64,000 nt of DNA from Sthenelais limicola (taxonomy: Eukaryota; Annelida; Polychaeta; Phyllodocida; Sigalionidae): the NCBI GenBank assembly GCA_942159475.1, contig OW804098.1, positions 1,712,383 through 1,776,382 of the forward strand, written 5' to 3'. This document shows positions 1-11,700 of this stretch, piece after piece. The notes below the pieces were generated by a model that saw only the letters and a list, made by a program, of their open reading frames with translations, ran no database searches and was not told the origin of the DNA. Both the position numbers and the translations under genes were made by a program. Position 1 is the first letter of the stretch. Each line of letters begins with the position of its first letter.

Positions 1-17
1 AAAATAATGAATTTTAC

Positions 18-115
18 CTCTTGGAATTGCACTGCATATCCTTCCTCAGATCGCTCTTTTTCATCAGGTGGTGAGACTTGGTCCTCTTCCATGCCCCGAA
101 ACAATATGAACAATT
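18..115 (-). CDS. Candidate internal exon near left edge
   Basis: On the minus strand an AG acceptor at 116-117 and a GTAAAA donor just below position 18 bound 98 bases. They stay open as 32 codons plus two bases (phase 1 in, phase 0 out). The translation is acidic in its second half (contains MEEDQVSPPDEKERSEEG), which would suit a cytoplasmic or linker segment. The upstream pyrimidine tract is weak. It lies downstream of the lectin-domain exons on the same strand, so it may belong to that gene, but no exon linking the two was found. No domain is recognised. Confidence 0.28.
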
Positions 116-130
116 CTGAAATTACCATTT

Positions 131-326
131 TTATATCATGTATGTAATGAATTTGGTCATTGGTTTGATCATGGGATAGGGGCAACTTTGTTGTAGGCAG
201 GCTACAATATTCCTGATGATGCTTTGGTGGTCAACACTTCGGGGAGCTTTACCAGGTGGATGGCGCACAAATATCAGATCATCAAATGATTCCGAGATAA
301 CCATCTGCTTTGATTTTGTAATGAAT
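131..326 (-). other. Short open frame of unknown status
   Basis: A minus-strand frame of about 65 codons is open between in-frame stops and contains the segment FDDLIFVRHPPGKAP. An AG occurs before its internal ATG, but the upstream pyrimidine tract is poor and two possible GT donors compete. It could be an exon remnant or chance. I recognise no family. Confidence 0.15.
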
Positions 327-945
327 TATTAACCCATCCACCCCTTTTGGTTGCCCTTAAATCAATTTCCTAAAATAATTACTTATAAATATAGCTGCCA
401 ATTATTTGGTAATATGCCAACAGCAACTTTCCATCTCACTGATTAATTATTATCATGAATTATTACACCCCTTTTTGGATTGCCCTTAAATCGATCACAG
501 ATTAAGCATATAGATAGACTGATATATTGATTATTTATGTAGTATTTCAAAGCACAGGTTCCTAAATTACCTATGTATATATGACGCCACTGACACCTGC
601 AACCTTTCAACCTCACTGACTAATTATTATTATGAATTAATATACCCACCTTCGGATTGCCTTTAAATCAATCACAGACACTTGGGATTTGGCATATGGA
701 TAGCCTTATATATTGACTGGCAGTATTTCAAAGCACAGATCTGAACTCACTCAAGTTCCTAAACTACCTACGTATATATGACGCCATTGACACCAGCAAA
801 CTTTGCATCTCACTGAGTAATTATTATCTCGAATTAATACACCTCCTTTCAGATTGCCTTTAAATCAACCACAGAGACTTGGGATTTGGCATATGGATAG
901 CCTTATATATTGACTAACGATATTCCAAAGCACAGATCTGAAGTT
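318..945. repeat. Imperfect ~180-bp tandem repeat, about 3.5 units
   Basis: The block beginning ATGAATTATTA, followed by GGATTGCCTTTAAATC, CACTTGGGATTTGGCATA and TATTTCAAAGCACAG, recurs from about 318, 454, 634 and 829. Spacings are 136, 180 and 195 bases. Units differ by small indels. No coding potential is seen. Confidence 0.7.
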
Positions 946-2413
946 AAAAAAAACAACGACGTTATTAACTTTTTACTACACCAACCATTCAATATGCATT
1001 ATAAAATGCTCCTATACTAGTCACAACGTTTGTTTATGTCATGAGTGCCTGTGCACTTACAAGCTCTTTCTGGGTATATGTAAATAGCGTGTGTGGAAGC
1101 AGAAATGGTACTATAATTAATATTACTTTGCCACCTTGACTAAAGACAATCCCACCAAGCCATCATAGATTTGGAAGAAGCCATATTAACTGGGTGGCAG
1201 ACATTATCAGCAGAGCATTTTTGCGAACGGACTGGGGAGTTTCAGGACCCAGTTGGGCAGGGCCTGTCAATAGAAAACGGATGCCATAGTCCTGTTTATT
1301 GAAGGAGTCCTGAGTTGGGGTAATGGCTATAGGCAAGGAAGGTATTAAATTACATAAATTTGAAAGATAATTTCTGTGAGCTGTAATTGAAGGCATTTCC
1401 AGTGTATGTATAATAATTCCCAAGTATTATCCACCTAGAGGTAGTAGTAGTCAGTGGCGTAGGCCGGCTCGGGACTGCCCACTTTAGATAATTTAATTCA
1501 AAATAAACTTACCTTTCTATCAATTCAATCCTTTTCCCTTTTACCAACGCATTTCAACAAAGGAGCCACCTCTTCAATGTTGAAACCGTTTGTGCTTCAA
1601 AAGCTCCATCAATAGTTGCACCTGGAATATTATCAGCAGACAACGAGCAGACGATGCCGGTGCGCTCACAAACGGCCGCCATAGTTGATGTCGTTTGTGG
1701 ACCCTTGTAACACCCAGAAACCTTAGCGCACCGCTACTTCCGGTCATGCGCGCCAATGAATGCAACTTCGCTATTCCAAATGTAGTGGTTTCAGCCTGTT
1801 TTGTTCACACTTTGTACTCCATGCTGATTTCAAATGTAATATGTTTAAAGGGGATTTTATAACTAGATTTTTTTATTATTTCAGTTTGAAAATAAAACTT
1901 TTTTTTAAAATGTTTTATCCATTTTAAACCGTACATTGTAATGGCAGTTGGCTTATTTCTTTTAGTATATCATAGCGATATACCTTCTGAAAATAACAAG
2001 AAAATTGGTGGTTTCGGGATTACTTTAGGAGCTTGAGGCCCCCGGTCTTGACAGTGCAGTGAGTGAGAGTGGATTCTGTCATTGATGGGTCATCTCCGCC
2101 TGGATTGACAAGAAGGCATTACAATCCAAAACTGACATGTAAGCTTAGTATTTTCTAGTATACCTTTGTCCCTGTACGTCAAAAGCCTTTACCCAATAGC
2201 TAAACTTTTCATAAAACAATAACAAACAAGAAAAAAAACATATACTAATCTGTTCGATCTTCAGATGTGTTTCTTTTTAACTATTTAATATCACTAACCA
2301 AAGAAATGATGAACAAAATTAATATGAACATGGTCAATGTCATAAAATCCCCGCCATTTTTTGCAACTGAACGATCTTCTTTAAAAGTCATGTACAAATT
2401 TAAATACTAACGA
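946..2413. other. No recognised gene; one open frame at about 1165-1335
   Basis: Mostly AT-rich sequence without recognised structure. On the minus strand about 1165-1335 is open and encodes a segment containing TPTQDSFNKQDYGIRF, but no clean in-phase acceptor was found, so I do not call it an exon. Confidence 0.4.
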
Positions 2414-2682
2414 AATTAATTAGGTTATTGTGAGAATATATTATTTAGGTTATTGTGAGAATATATTAATTAAGTTATTGTGAGAGTATATTAATTAGGT
2501 TAGTGTGAGAAGAAATTAATTAGATTATTGTGAGAATATATTGATTAGGTTATTGTGAGAATATATTCGTTAGGTTATTGTGAGAAGAAATTAATTATGT
2601 TATTGTCTGAAGTAATTAATTGTGAGAAGAAATTAATTGTGAGAAGAAATTAATTGTGAGAAGAAATTAAGTAGGTTATTAT
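2414..2682. repeat. ~25-bp AT-rich tandem repeat
   Basis: The unit resembles AATTAGGTTATTGTGAGAAT and repeats about ten times. The right side shortens to TTAATTGTGAGAAGAAA. Simple minisatellite without coding meaning. Confidence 0.8.
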
Positions 2683-3344
2683 ATGAAAAAATGTAACCTC
2701 ATCAACATTGATGAATGTGTATAAGTGTTTATGCATATCATGTTTATTGTTCTCAAGTATGGATGTTCTGCGAATTGTAATACGAAGAGAACTGACAACA
2801 GAAAAACAAATATTGTATAAATGACACTGCTATACTAAGAAGGCTGTTTGTCAGTTTTCCTATTGTACTATTATGTACATGGAAATATGGAGTATATCTA
2901 TTAAAATACTACACAATTAGCATTGCGTCCAGTGAGTGTGCAGGGCTAGACATTCCTGCTTTGCTTTTTTACAGAAATAGATGCAAGATATAATTGTATG
3001 ATTCATTCAAATCACTGGGACCTTAAATTATTTTCCCATTATCATCAATCCCCATGAGGAGAATAGGGGATTAAAGTAAACTTCAAATGTGATGTATCAA
3101 TGGGTATGTGTATGGTATGCATGCATGTTTCTATAGCCAGCCATGTGGTTAGACTGTTAGACTTTGAAACAGGACATTGTGAGATCAAGTCCATGAACAG
3201 GCACTCTTTTTATATTTGTCACATTTTGTAGTTATTTTTGATGATAATTTCACAGATTTTCACACAATTTCATACATTCAGTTGTTAATGTCATTTCCTT
3301 TCAATTGGTAAAATAATTAGAGAGGCTAAGATCAAATTATATGA

Positions 3345-3660
3345 GTTAACTGGGGATCTGGGAGATATAGTTTCTCTGGGCCAGAATGTTGTCACAGGTT
3401 GCAAAAGTGATATTTTTCACATTGTTTTCACTTTATTCATTTTCACTTTCTTGAAATTGTTAAAAATCTCATTTTTGAGGTCTTGAAAGCTGTTTGTAGG
3501 ATAAATACTTGTACCAAATTTCAGGACCATCTATTGAATATATCTATGCGTTTCTGAGGTCATCCTGTACAGTATATTTAGATACTTTACTAGCCAGTGT
3601 CCATAGAGCTAGAAGTATAGCTGACTTTATTTTTCTAAAAATTTAAAGCTTAAGATATAA
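3345..3660. repeat. Degenerate copy of TIR family A
   Basis: Contains the family-A internal blocks (GTCACAGGTTGCAAAAGTG at the left; TACTTGTACCAAATTTCAGG and CAGTATATTTAGATACTTT further in) shared with copies at 9604 and 53096. The right terminal inverted repeat is missing. Confidence 0.5.
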
Positions 3661-3765
3661 CTGTTCACTATTATTTGCATCTGCTCAATCTCTTTCTCTC
3701 AGATAACACAATAGCTCAAAATCCATTTTTTCACTCATTACCCTGCAACACATTATATGCTTTAC

Positions 3766-3919
3766 CTTATAACCATGAGTGCCCAAACCTGAAGCTGATT
3801 GGGTGCCATGGCAAGATCACCACTAAATTGTTGACAGATCGTGCGGGCATCGTTCCAATAGGCATGAAGTGGGGGCCTGAAGAACTGCTTGGTCCAGGGA
3901 CAGGCTACCTCTGTATGGC
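3766..3919 (-). CDS. CTLD-2 first exon
   Basis: The acceptor TTTGATCCACAG precedes 3919 and the donor ATAAG|GTAAAG follows 3766. The 154-base exon encodes CPWTKQFF, then AYWNDARTICQQFSGDLA, typical of the start of a C-type lectin-like domain (aromatic, acidic-Ala, Cys, Gly-Asp-Leu-Ala). An earlier weak donor (GTTTGG) was rejected in favour of the consensus one. The rest of this domain was not found in 1-3765. Confidence 0.65.
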
Positions 3920-6900
3920 CTGTGGATCAAATGGATGATGTAAAACAAAAGTAACATTTCTTATGAAGTATGTGCCCACATACATGGCATTGTCTGCCCT
4001 GTTAATCTGTACAAGTACAAGTATTATACATGTAGTCGGTTTTCTTTCTTAGTATTAGATAGACACAGCACTAAACAGAAGACTATAGACATTTCTTACC
4101 AAATATACAATTGTGAGCCCATTTCTCTATGACTTCAAGTGTATTATAACTGACAATTTACAGCGTGCCTCATTGTAATATCTTTGTATTGTCGGATGAT
4201 TGCTGTATAATAAACTAAATGGAACAAAATAAAACAAAATGTTATGATTTTATAGGACAATCTGATAGTATCAAGAGTTTTGATACCACACCCTACCAAT
4301 CCAACAGAACTGGATTCTAATCAAAAGTGTACCACCTGTTTTATATCTGTAGTTTCTGATAACACATAAATGGGGGCGGCCATGTATAAGGTGGGTATGT
4401 TGGGTCAATTTTGCCATTTATTCAACACAAGTTCTTCTGGTTGAACTTAGGTTGTAGGCTTGAGTGAATGGTGGAGGGCATTTCGAAAACTGACATATGA
4501 TATTTTTAATACATGAGAATTCCATCTTGGGAATCAGTTTGCCTACCTAGTAAATTTATGTGAATATTTTACTCAAAGATTAAGCTGCTTTCAAAAGGAT
4601 GACCTTAATTTATAATGTTTAGCAACCATAATGTTTACCAACCATATAAAGACTGGGTGTTCATACATTATAGCATTGTTATGATAACTATGGCATCCAT
4701 ATGTAACGACCAATGCTGTCTGGTGTCACTAAATGACACAATATGGGATGAGTGAATACGTTAGCACCTACCTGGCAGAGGGGTAAAGAGACCATTGTCC
4801 ACTGCGCAAGCCCTTAGCTGTCGGTATTGTATATCAGTGTTAACATCTGTTTCTGAAATGAAACAATGAGACAAAATTAAAAGTCTGTCGCCTCTTGGTC
4901 TGCACGCTTCCTGGATGAAACCCTGCTAAATCTTGGTTAAATGACTTTTAGATGGGTAGGAAAAGAATGGACCAACTTTAAATAAGATTGCAGCTTGAAC
5001 AATCATTAACTGAATTTCCATTTTTTATTTTTTCATATTTTGTAGAGCAACAATTTTTTTTTTTTAATGATTTTATTTATCCAGCTTCTCAAAACAAATA
5101 CACATGATATAGTCGAGAATAGGTAACACAATACAGATTCTGTGGCGTTCCACCTGCTGCTGCAGTCTACTTTAGATTAACATATCCGGTTAGAAATAAT
5201 ACTACGTTTCCGGTGAATTAGTTGATACGGTATAATATAGTACAGAGCATGGTAAAAACAGTGGTTACAAACAAGGTTTACATAATGGTAATGATGACTT
5301 ACAGATTTGTTACAGTACATACAATGCAGTGTGAGGTAACTTCGTACCTCCAACAGTGTGCAATGATAGAATCAGATTTAAGCATTTGAAATTACATAGT
5401 ATATGTGAAAAAACATGACTAACCTGTATCTATCTGACACATATAGTGGTTTGTGTCAGAACTTATTGGTGCATCTTTGAGCATCATATTGTTACTCTCT
5501 GCATCCCGCTGCAGTACCATCACATCATCTGCCGTGAATGTGAGAGTGGCGCCCCCACCGGGCACCAGGCCCCAGTCCACCAGGCTCAGGTCAGGCCAGC
5601 GCCAGTCATCCCGCACTCCCTGCTCCTTACCACCCAGCAACACTGAGTACAGGTCTAACTTCATCCTGGAGCAATCATGAAGCAAAAAGTTGTTGTTCAT
5701 CATTTTTTGTGGTTTTGTGACAAAACAGCTGACAGTAAAGGCACTGTAGATACCAATAATGAATAAAGAAATTAAAGTATTTAGGAACCGGTATCAAAAA
5801 TAATAAATCATGTGAGGGGGGTGGAGTCTGCTGATTGAGTTAATAGGGTTGAAGGGAAGCCAATATTGTATTTCAATATAGTATTGGTCTGCTTAAAGCC
5901 TATTCTGGTTAAAGGAAAGTTTGTATTACAGCAAACAGCTATACCAATATGATAATCAATTTTTTATGATTCATAACTTATTTTCTTGTGACACAATACA
6001 TATATAATGTCTCTAGAGGAGGTAATATTAGGTTTCTCCTTTTCTCTCTGTATATGTTTGATATAACAAGCACATCAATGAGACGTATCACGTTTGTGAA
6101 TATCTGCCAAATAAAATTGTTTAAAAAAAATAAAAATGTCAATTTAGATTCCCTACCAAAGGTTTGTTTGTTGGACTAACGATTAAATTTTTCTTCTTTT
6201 GTTTTTATAAATTAGCTTTCTTTCATATTTCGACCTTCACATAAAATTTTTAGTCAGGCACTGTTGAAAACATCCACAAGTGATACTTTTAAATATTTAA
6301 TAAATCATTTAAATATTGTATATAATATTTAAAACCAACCTCCTTGATAAAGGGCACTTTTAGCCCGAAACTTCGGACCCCCCAATAAAACAAGCCTTCA
6401 ACAAATCTCCATTTCTGTCCTCATTGTTTGGTGTTCCTTACAACATTGTGAGATAAATATTGTATTGGCCTTAACTAAAATTGAAAAAAGTAAATACTTA
6501 CATTAATGAGACAATCTGGTTCACGTCCTGTGTAGAGTCAAGCTTAGCGAGTGTGCCTCCAATATGTGAGCAATGCAAGGCGGCCTCGGGCTCCGTTGAT
6601 ATGAAGGTGGAGGCGTAGAAGACTCTCTCAGCCATACTACTGGAGTAGGCTGCAATAGGAGAATCTATATTGTTGTCCTGTGAGTCACTCATCCCACCCA
6701 CATACCTTCTTATGCACTTGTCAACTGCACCCCCCCCCCCACAACACCCTCACTCCCACCCACATACCTTCTTATGCACTTTGTCTGCACTCCCCCTCCA
6801 CAACACCCCCACTCCCACCCACATACCTTCTTATGCACTTGTCAACTGCACCCACCCCCCTCCACAACACTCTCACTCCCACCCACATACCTGCTTATGC

Positions 6901-7384
6901 AAGGTAAAAGCTATTGCTAAATATGATTTTCTACAAACTTGGATATATATTACTGTCTTTTACATGTATGTCCTGTGATATAAATGTAAGTCCTGCACCA
7001 AAAGCAAATGCTCAAGTACTGCAGTACTACCTAGCCATAAAAAGTATTTTAAAGGGTGTACGGTGTATGCAAGTTAATTTAATTTCAATTTGGTGAGTGT
7101 GTAAATGGAAACTAAGTAGCGTAGACAGTTCTTTTGGAAGAACTCTCATGGACAGAGAACACACACATACTTTTCCATATAAAAAGATGTAAACATCTGT
7201 ATGGCATTATGGAAAATAGTATCTATATAAAGAAAGTATGTCTATGATGAATGTAAATAATTACCTGCTAGAGCTGCTAAGAGTATTACCTGGGGCGCCC
7301 ACATCCTGGAGCGTATGTGTAAAAGCGACGGTGCAGGAGAAGCAACTCCCTGTTTGTGTAAAGTCATAAATGTCAATCAACTTC
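3766..7384 (-). CDS. C-type lectin-like domain protein, partial, at least five exons
   Basis: Exons in transcript order are 7290-7384, 6502-6649, 5424-5665, 4772-4852 and 3766-3919. Every junction has AG/GT and the phases agree (2-1, 1-2, 2-1, 1-1, 1-2), giving one open frame of about 240 codons. The middle exons make one C-type lectin-like domain: EAALHCSHIGGTLAKLDS, then an LLGG block, WRWPD and a final YMCQ. The last exon starts a second domain (AYWNDARTICQQFSGDLA). Such domains are extracellular ligand-binding folds. No canonical EPN or QPD calcium-binding triplet is visible, so sugar binding is doubtful. No signal peptide or membrane segment is seen because the first and last exons are missing. 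An alternative donor at 7266-7267 would break the frame. Confidence 0.75.
5053..5300 (-). mobile_element. 3' end of a retroelement with poly(A)
   Basis: A run of 13 T at 5053-5065 is followed by sequence whose complement reads GATAAATAAAATCATT then poly(A), the usual form of a retrotransposed 3' end on the minus strand. It sits in the intron between lectin exons. The upstream limit is not clear. Confidence 0.45.
5424..6649 (-). CDS. CTLD-1 exon pair of the lectin-like gene
   Basis: Exon 6502-6649 holds the N-terminal half of the fold: FYAST, the EAALHC helix and the GGTLAKL strand. It ends in phase 2 at a GTAAGT donor. Exon 5424-5665 supplies the rest: YSVLLGGKEQG in place of the usual WIGL block, WRWPDLSLVDWG, and the closing YMCQ cysteine. 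It ends at a GTTAGT donor. The split codon gives Met-Met across the junction. These two exons are the strongest evidence that the gene is real. Confidence 0.78.
6330..6425 (+). mobile_element. Possible Penelope-like or related element 3' fragment
   Basis: The string GATAAAGGGCACTTTTAGCC followed by CCGAAACTTCGGACC matches the kind of 3' motif (…AAGGGC…CCGAAACGTCGG…) often seen at the ends of Penelope-like and some other retroelements in aquatic animals. This rests on memory of the motif only; no reverse transcriptase is present. Confidence 0.3.
6690..6905. repeat. ~65-bp C-rich minisatellite, three units
   Basis: The unit combines CCCACCCACATACCTTCTTA, TGCACTTGTCAACTGCACC and a poly-C/ACAACAC block. 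It lies in the intron just upstream of CTLD exon 6502-6649. On the minus strand each unit contains an AAGGTATGTG donor-like string, but no exon is associated with it. Confidence 0.8.
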
Positions 7385-7427
7385 CTGCAATCAATAGTCT
7401 CTGTCATTAGCCCTGCATCAATACACA

Positions 7428-7616
7428 TGAGATGTGTTACAAGGAAATGAGTCACAACTTGCAAAATTGATATAATTAAGTCTTTTATTACCAAGATCTC
7501 TGTGATGGAATGTTTTGGGGTATCTTGTGCTTGAAGTTGTATGAATACATGTGATAAATCTGGAGACAGGGCAATAAATATATCTATGCATATAAGGTCT
7601 TTCCATAGTATATAGC
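7428..7616. repeat. Truncated copy of TIR family A
   Basis: Begins with the family terminal block GGAAATGAGTCACAACTTGC and continues into related internal sequence. It ends abruptly at the poly-T start of the next LINE fragment. Confidence 0.5.
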
Positions 7617-7617
7617 T

Positions 7618-8075
7618 ACTTTTTTTTTTTTTTTTTAATCAGTTTTATTTTCATACGAAATAACATCAAAAAATTTTGCAGAGCTAACCGCCGCATACAT
7701 TTTGCGATTTTATAGGTTGTCTGCATTTCATTCTATGGACAATGCTGTATAATTTTATAAAAAATGATGATGATATTAACAAACTAAAATAGATTACATT
7801 ATACTTAAGAGGTTCAATTTAAGTTAATATGGACAGATGATTTGAGAAATGATGGTAGATGAGAAAACATATCTATAGTGAAAAATGTTTCATCAAGGTG
7901 GGAGTGAGTGTGGAAAGAAAGAGCCGAGCAAGTGGTGAGTTTATTCTTTATCTAAGTGAAATCGTTTGATTTGAATTTTGAACATTTTGTTATCTTCAAT
8001 ATTTCTAAGTCTGATGGGTAATTTGTTCCAAATGGATCCTATTTGATAATGGAGAGATTGGATATCTGAATTACT
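7618..8075 (-). mobile_element. 5'-truncated non-LTR retrotransposon, RT C-terminus plus 3' UTR
   Basis: The plus strand begins with about 19 T (the minus-strand poly(A) tail). On the minus strand about 8075-7950 encodes an RT-type C-terminus, SIWNKLPIRLRNIEDNKMF…FHLDKE then stop. The W-N-x-L-P pattern is typical of CR1/L2/Jockey-like ORF2 ends. The remaining ~320 bases are 3' UTR. Only the 3' end is present, as usual for incomplete LINE insertion. Confidence 0.65.
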
Positions 8076-9603
8076 TTACTTGTAATTGTCCACCAAAACA
8101 ATATTGTAAATCATTTTTCAAAAATAAAAACATCAAACTTTAAAAAATGGAAAAAATAATTAAAGAGATAAACCACAGTTCAACTGAAAAAAAAACTGAA
8201 AATAACATTTTGTTAAAACTTTGCCTCGTGAAAGAACAAGGTTATGTGAATTCAAAAAGCCAATTAAAACAATATGTCGCTTGGTTAGTTTTCATTTCAG
8301 GGAGCCCTGAAATTTAGGGTTGTTCACTATAGAAGTCTATGAGAAAAGGACAATTTTTTTCGTTTTTTCAGTATAACAAAATAATTGAAAATAACTTTTT
8401 CCTAAAAATCTCTATAGGCTTAGCTAACATATTGCTTCACCCTCTCAAGCAATAAAAAATGGGGGTCACCAACTTTTTAAAAAAGTTATTCAACTGAATC
8501 TGCATCCAGATGAGTTAAAAAACAGGAATATTGAAGATTTTCAATGCTGAATAATATCTTTCAAAATATGTTGATACCCTGTTCATTCATGCATGAGGGT
8601 AAACCTGTATAGTGGCTATGTTTAGAAGTCATTTCAACTGAAAAATGTTATTTCTCCGTCTGAAATGTTGGAAAAACTGAGAAAATATGGAACTTTTCCC
8701 CACATACTTAAATACTCAACTTTGATGGTCTCTAGAATGAAAAAAAAATAAGCTGAGATCCATTTTTTTTGCTTTTTGTTATCCCCCAACCATGGTCTTT
8801 CTCAAGACAAAGTTTGAAAAAATTATTGTCACTCCCTTTTTTTCATGCATTAGTTCCTTGAACTCCCGCCTGCAGCAGTGCATATGACTGTGGTTTATCT
8901 CTTTAAAGCCCTTATGTTTAGTATCATCAGACTTGACTTTATCTCAACCTTTCAGATATGATGATATCTCAAAGTCGGAAGTTTTCCTGTCACACATAAC
9001 AAATGGTCAATTCTCACAAAACCTGTAATTATACTTGATTCTTTTACAGGATGAAGTTAAGGTTTGATCGTAAATGTTTCAAACAAAAGCCCATTTTAAA
9101 TGTTTCTGATGTGGGCAAATGAAATGTCTCTATCCTGAATGACGATATGTAATGCTTGGGACAGTCATTTTGGGGAGCTAGTGTAGGCTAATAGAAATAT
9201 CGTTGACTATTTTGTCAATAAAATAGGCATAGGAATATATGAAGCAAATAATACATATTCTGAGGCCATTGTAATCAGTTGTATGGCTTGCCATATTTTT
9301 TTTTTCTGTGCTGACAAAACCGGTTCAGTCATAAAAAGTTTCAATCAAAATACATGAGCTGAAATCAGAAAACTATTTCCGCTAAGGAAAAATGAGTTGG
9401 AGGTAATAAATTATATGAACGTACACAAGACAAGGAGAGAGGGTAAAGATGTAACCTAGATGTGATCTACCCCTAGAGGAGACGGTTATTTGTTGACATA
9501 TTGAATAAAGTTTGTAGGAAAAAAAAATAATACATATTCAAAGTAATTTTCTGCTCATTGTTTACAGAGAAGGACTCTTGAAAAAGTAGTAAATTTGAAT
9601 AAT
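8076..9603. other. No gene seen; AT-rich repeat remnants
   Basis: No coding frame of interest. 8998-9145 is a diverged copy of 11547-11700 (shared TGGTCAATTCTCACAAAAC, AGGATGAAGTTAAGGTTTGA and TTTCTGATGTGGGCAAATG). Confidence 0.5.
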
Positions 9604-9993
9604 TGTGATGTGTTCCAATAAATGAGTCACAAGTCGCAAAACCAATATTTTTCACGATCTTTCTTTCACACAATATCCTGATTGAAATGTTCTGATCTTT
9701 TGAGGGTTTAGCACTTATAGTCATATGAATCCATGTAATGAATTTTGGGACATTGTACCAAATATATCCTTGCGTTGTGAAGACCTTCATATGGAGTATA
9801 TTTAGTTGCTTTATAGAAACATTGCAAATGTTTTGTTTCAAAAATAAAAACATCAAACATAAAATATAGAAACACTTCTTAATGTCCTTCAATTTTGCTA
9901 TCATTGGAATCACCTTGATCTCCTCTTTTCAAATTGATATCTCAAAATCAATATTTTGCGACTTATGACTTATTTTCCTAAAATGGATCACAT
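9604..9993. mobile_element. TIR family A, best full-length copy (~390 bp MITE-like)
   Basis: The left end reads AAATGAGTCACAAGTCGCAA. The right end reads TTGCGACTTATGACTTATTT and is its imperfect inverted complement, within ~35-bp terminal inverted repeats. There is no coding capacity. Other copies or parts occur at 3345, 7428, 31855 and 53096. Confidence 0.6.
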
Positions 9994-10374
9994 ATATTAG
10001 ATCGATTCCACCTGGACTGCATGGGAAAAATATGTTTAAGGTCAATTTTGTAGAAAAGGGCAAGGTCCCTTCTGGCAGATATAGTACATAAGGTCTGTTT
10101 TCTCTAATAAACTACATTTTACTATTGTTTTAAATGGATTTTGAAAGTGAGCCCAGCTGTATTTAGTAAAGAGAAGAGTCATTCCAAAAATAAAATAGTT
10201 AAAAAAATGGCTATGTTTGTTTTTTGTCCCTTAATTCATCATTCAAGAATTATCCCGATGATATCTCCAAATCCATATTTTGCAACTTAGGACTTATTTT
10301 CCTAAAAACAGATCACATATTACTCTTTATCTTTAAGATAATACTGATATCAGGCACTGACTGCTTCACGCCTT

Positions 10375-10650
10375 TATTCATAATACATGACTATTGAATC
10401 TAGAACCAGAAGTGATCAAACAGAAACATGAATATTAGATAAAACCAGGCCTTATATTAAACATTGATATGTAACATCATGCTTCACAAAACTCTAATTA
10501 AAATTGAAACATTTCCTTCCCAGCAAGAAATGTAATGCTGTCTGAACGGCTTATGAAGGTTCCCAAACATGTTATTTTATTTAGTAATGAAAACATTATA
10601 AATTCATTTGGTTCAATGTTGGCAGTGAACTGGGTAAAAAATGTAACAAT
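10375..10650 (+). repeat. Dispersed repeat, copy 1
   Basis: Shares long near-identical blocks with 19375-19650 in the same orientation, for example AAACAGAAACATGAATATTA, ACCAGGCCTTATATTAAACA, AATTGAAACATTTCCTTCCC and TGTTGGCAGTGAAC. The two copies flank the LINE cluster. Nature unknown. Confidence 0.65.
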
Positions 10651-10933
10651 TGTTCACATGGTTACATTTCTTCTGGTCAAACCACTAGTACCGTAGTGGC
10701 CCGTTCAAATACAGACCAAGGATGTTGGGGCCATGAAAACAATACAAGTCTCTCTCAAATATCAGCTGGCGGTCTCAAATATTAGCCGGGTTCATCTGGT
10801 TTGTTTATATCTAATGAAGAATGAAGTCAAGATTCCAGTTGAGCATTCAGTGGGTTGAGATGTGAGGCAGCTTCAGCTCCTACCTTTACTCCTTTTTTCA
10901 GGATTAGCTGAACCGAGTGAGTTAAAATCAGCG

Positions 10934-10975
10934 CCAGTTTATGTAAAGTCATAAATGTCAATCAACTTTGGCAAT
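10934..10975 (-). pseudogene. Decayed copy of lectin-gene exon 7290-7384
   Basis: The block GTCATAAATGTCAATCAACT matches the start of exon 7290-7384 on the minus strand. In this copy the acceptor GCAG has become GCCA and the codon for Gln in Thr-Gln-Thr has become TAA, so it cannot be spliced or translated. The matching upstream intron text (TCATTAGCC…TGCAT) reappears near 11530, so about 530 bases were inserted inside the duplicate. Confidence 0.55.
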
Positions 10976-11546
10976 TAATTCTTTGAGACGAGAATCCGGG
11001 TATTTACAGGTGGCGCTACGATCGGCAGCAAAAACTCGGGTGAATACACCAGCTGAGTGCCATAGGCGCTGACGCTAAAATACCTGTTTTCAACCCCTTT
11101 GAAACCATACATATACGGGTCAAAATGCTATGAGCATACATGTATATATCAAGTGTTGTTCATACATTGCAGTCGCTGGTTCCGTTTTTCCGACAATTGT
11201 GTATAATTTAAGAAATCGAGGGGGAAAGTTGAAGATTTTAAGCTTGGTTGCTATGGTTGTCAAGGGCCAGAGTCCCCCAAGTACCGGCCCACTGCCCAGC
11301 AGTGGGGTGAAAGTAAACAATGGGGGAAATCTCAGAATTACTGTCGATTTTAGGCAATAAATGTTGCGGAAATGTTGCTCATGTTCATTATGAATATATT
11401 CTATGATATGGATTTTAATATTATATATGATTAATTGTTCAAAATTGCACAAAATCAGTTCGTTCCTAGAAGTGTGGATGCACTGTCACGTGACCAGATG
11501 AGCGGAGGCCGTCTCTCCCTATAGTCTCAGTCATTAGCCATGCATG

Positions 11547-11700
11547 AGTACAAATGGTCAATTCTCACAAAACTTGTATTTATACTTAATTCGTTCACAG
11601 GATGAAGTTAAGGTTTGATAATATTTGGTTCACACAAATGCCCATTTATTTGGCTTTGTTTCTGATGTGGGCAAATGTATGCAATGTCTCTATCCTGAGG
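11547..11700 (+). repeat. Copy of 8998-9145
   Basis: Shares ACAAATGGTCAATTCTCACA, AGGATGAAGTTAAGGTTTGA and GTTTCTGATGTGGGCAAATG with 8998-9145. Together with the exon remnant at 10934 this suggests an old duplication of the region upstream of the lectin gene. Confidence 0.6.

Noticed and set aside
3675..3938. 87-codon plus-strand frame
   Set aside because: It starts at TTG and lies antisense to the lectin exon 3766-3919, which has matching splice sites and a recognisable fold on the minus strand.
7260..7289. Alternative donor (GCAG|GTAATT) extending exon 7290-7384
   Set aside because: It would end in phase 2 and break the frame into the next exon; the upstream donor CCAG|GTAATA gives the required phase 1.
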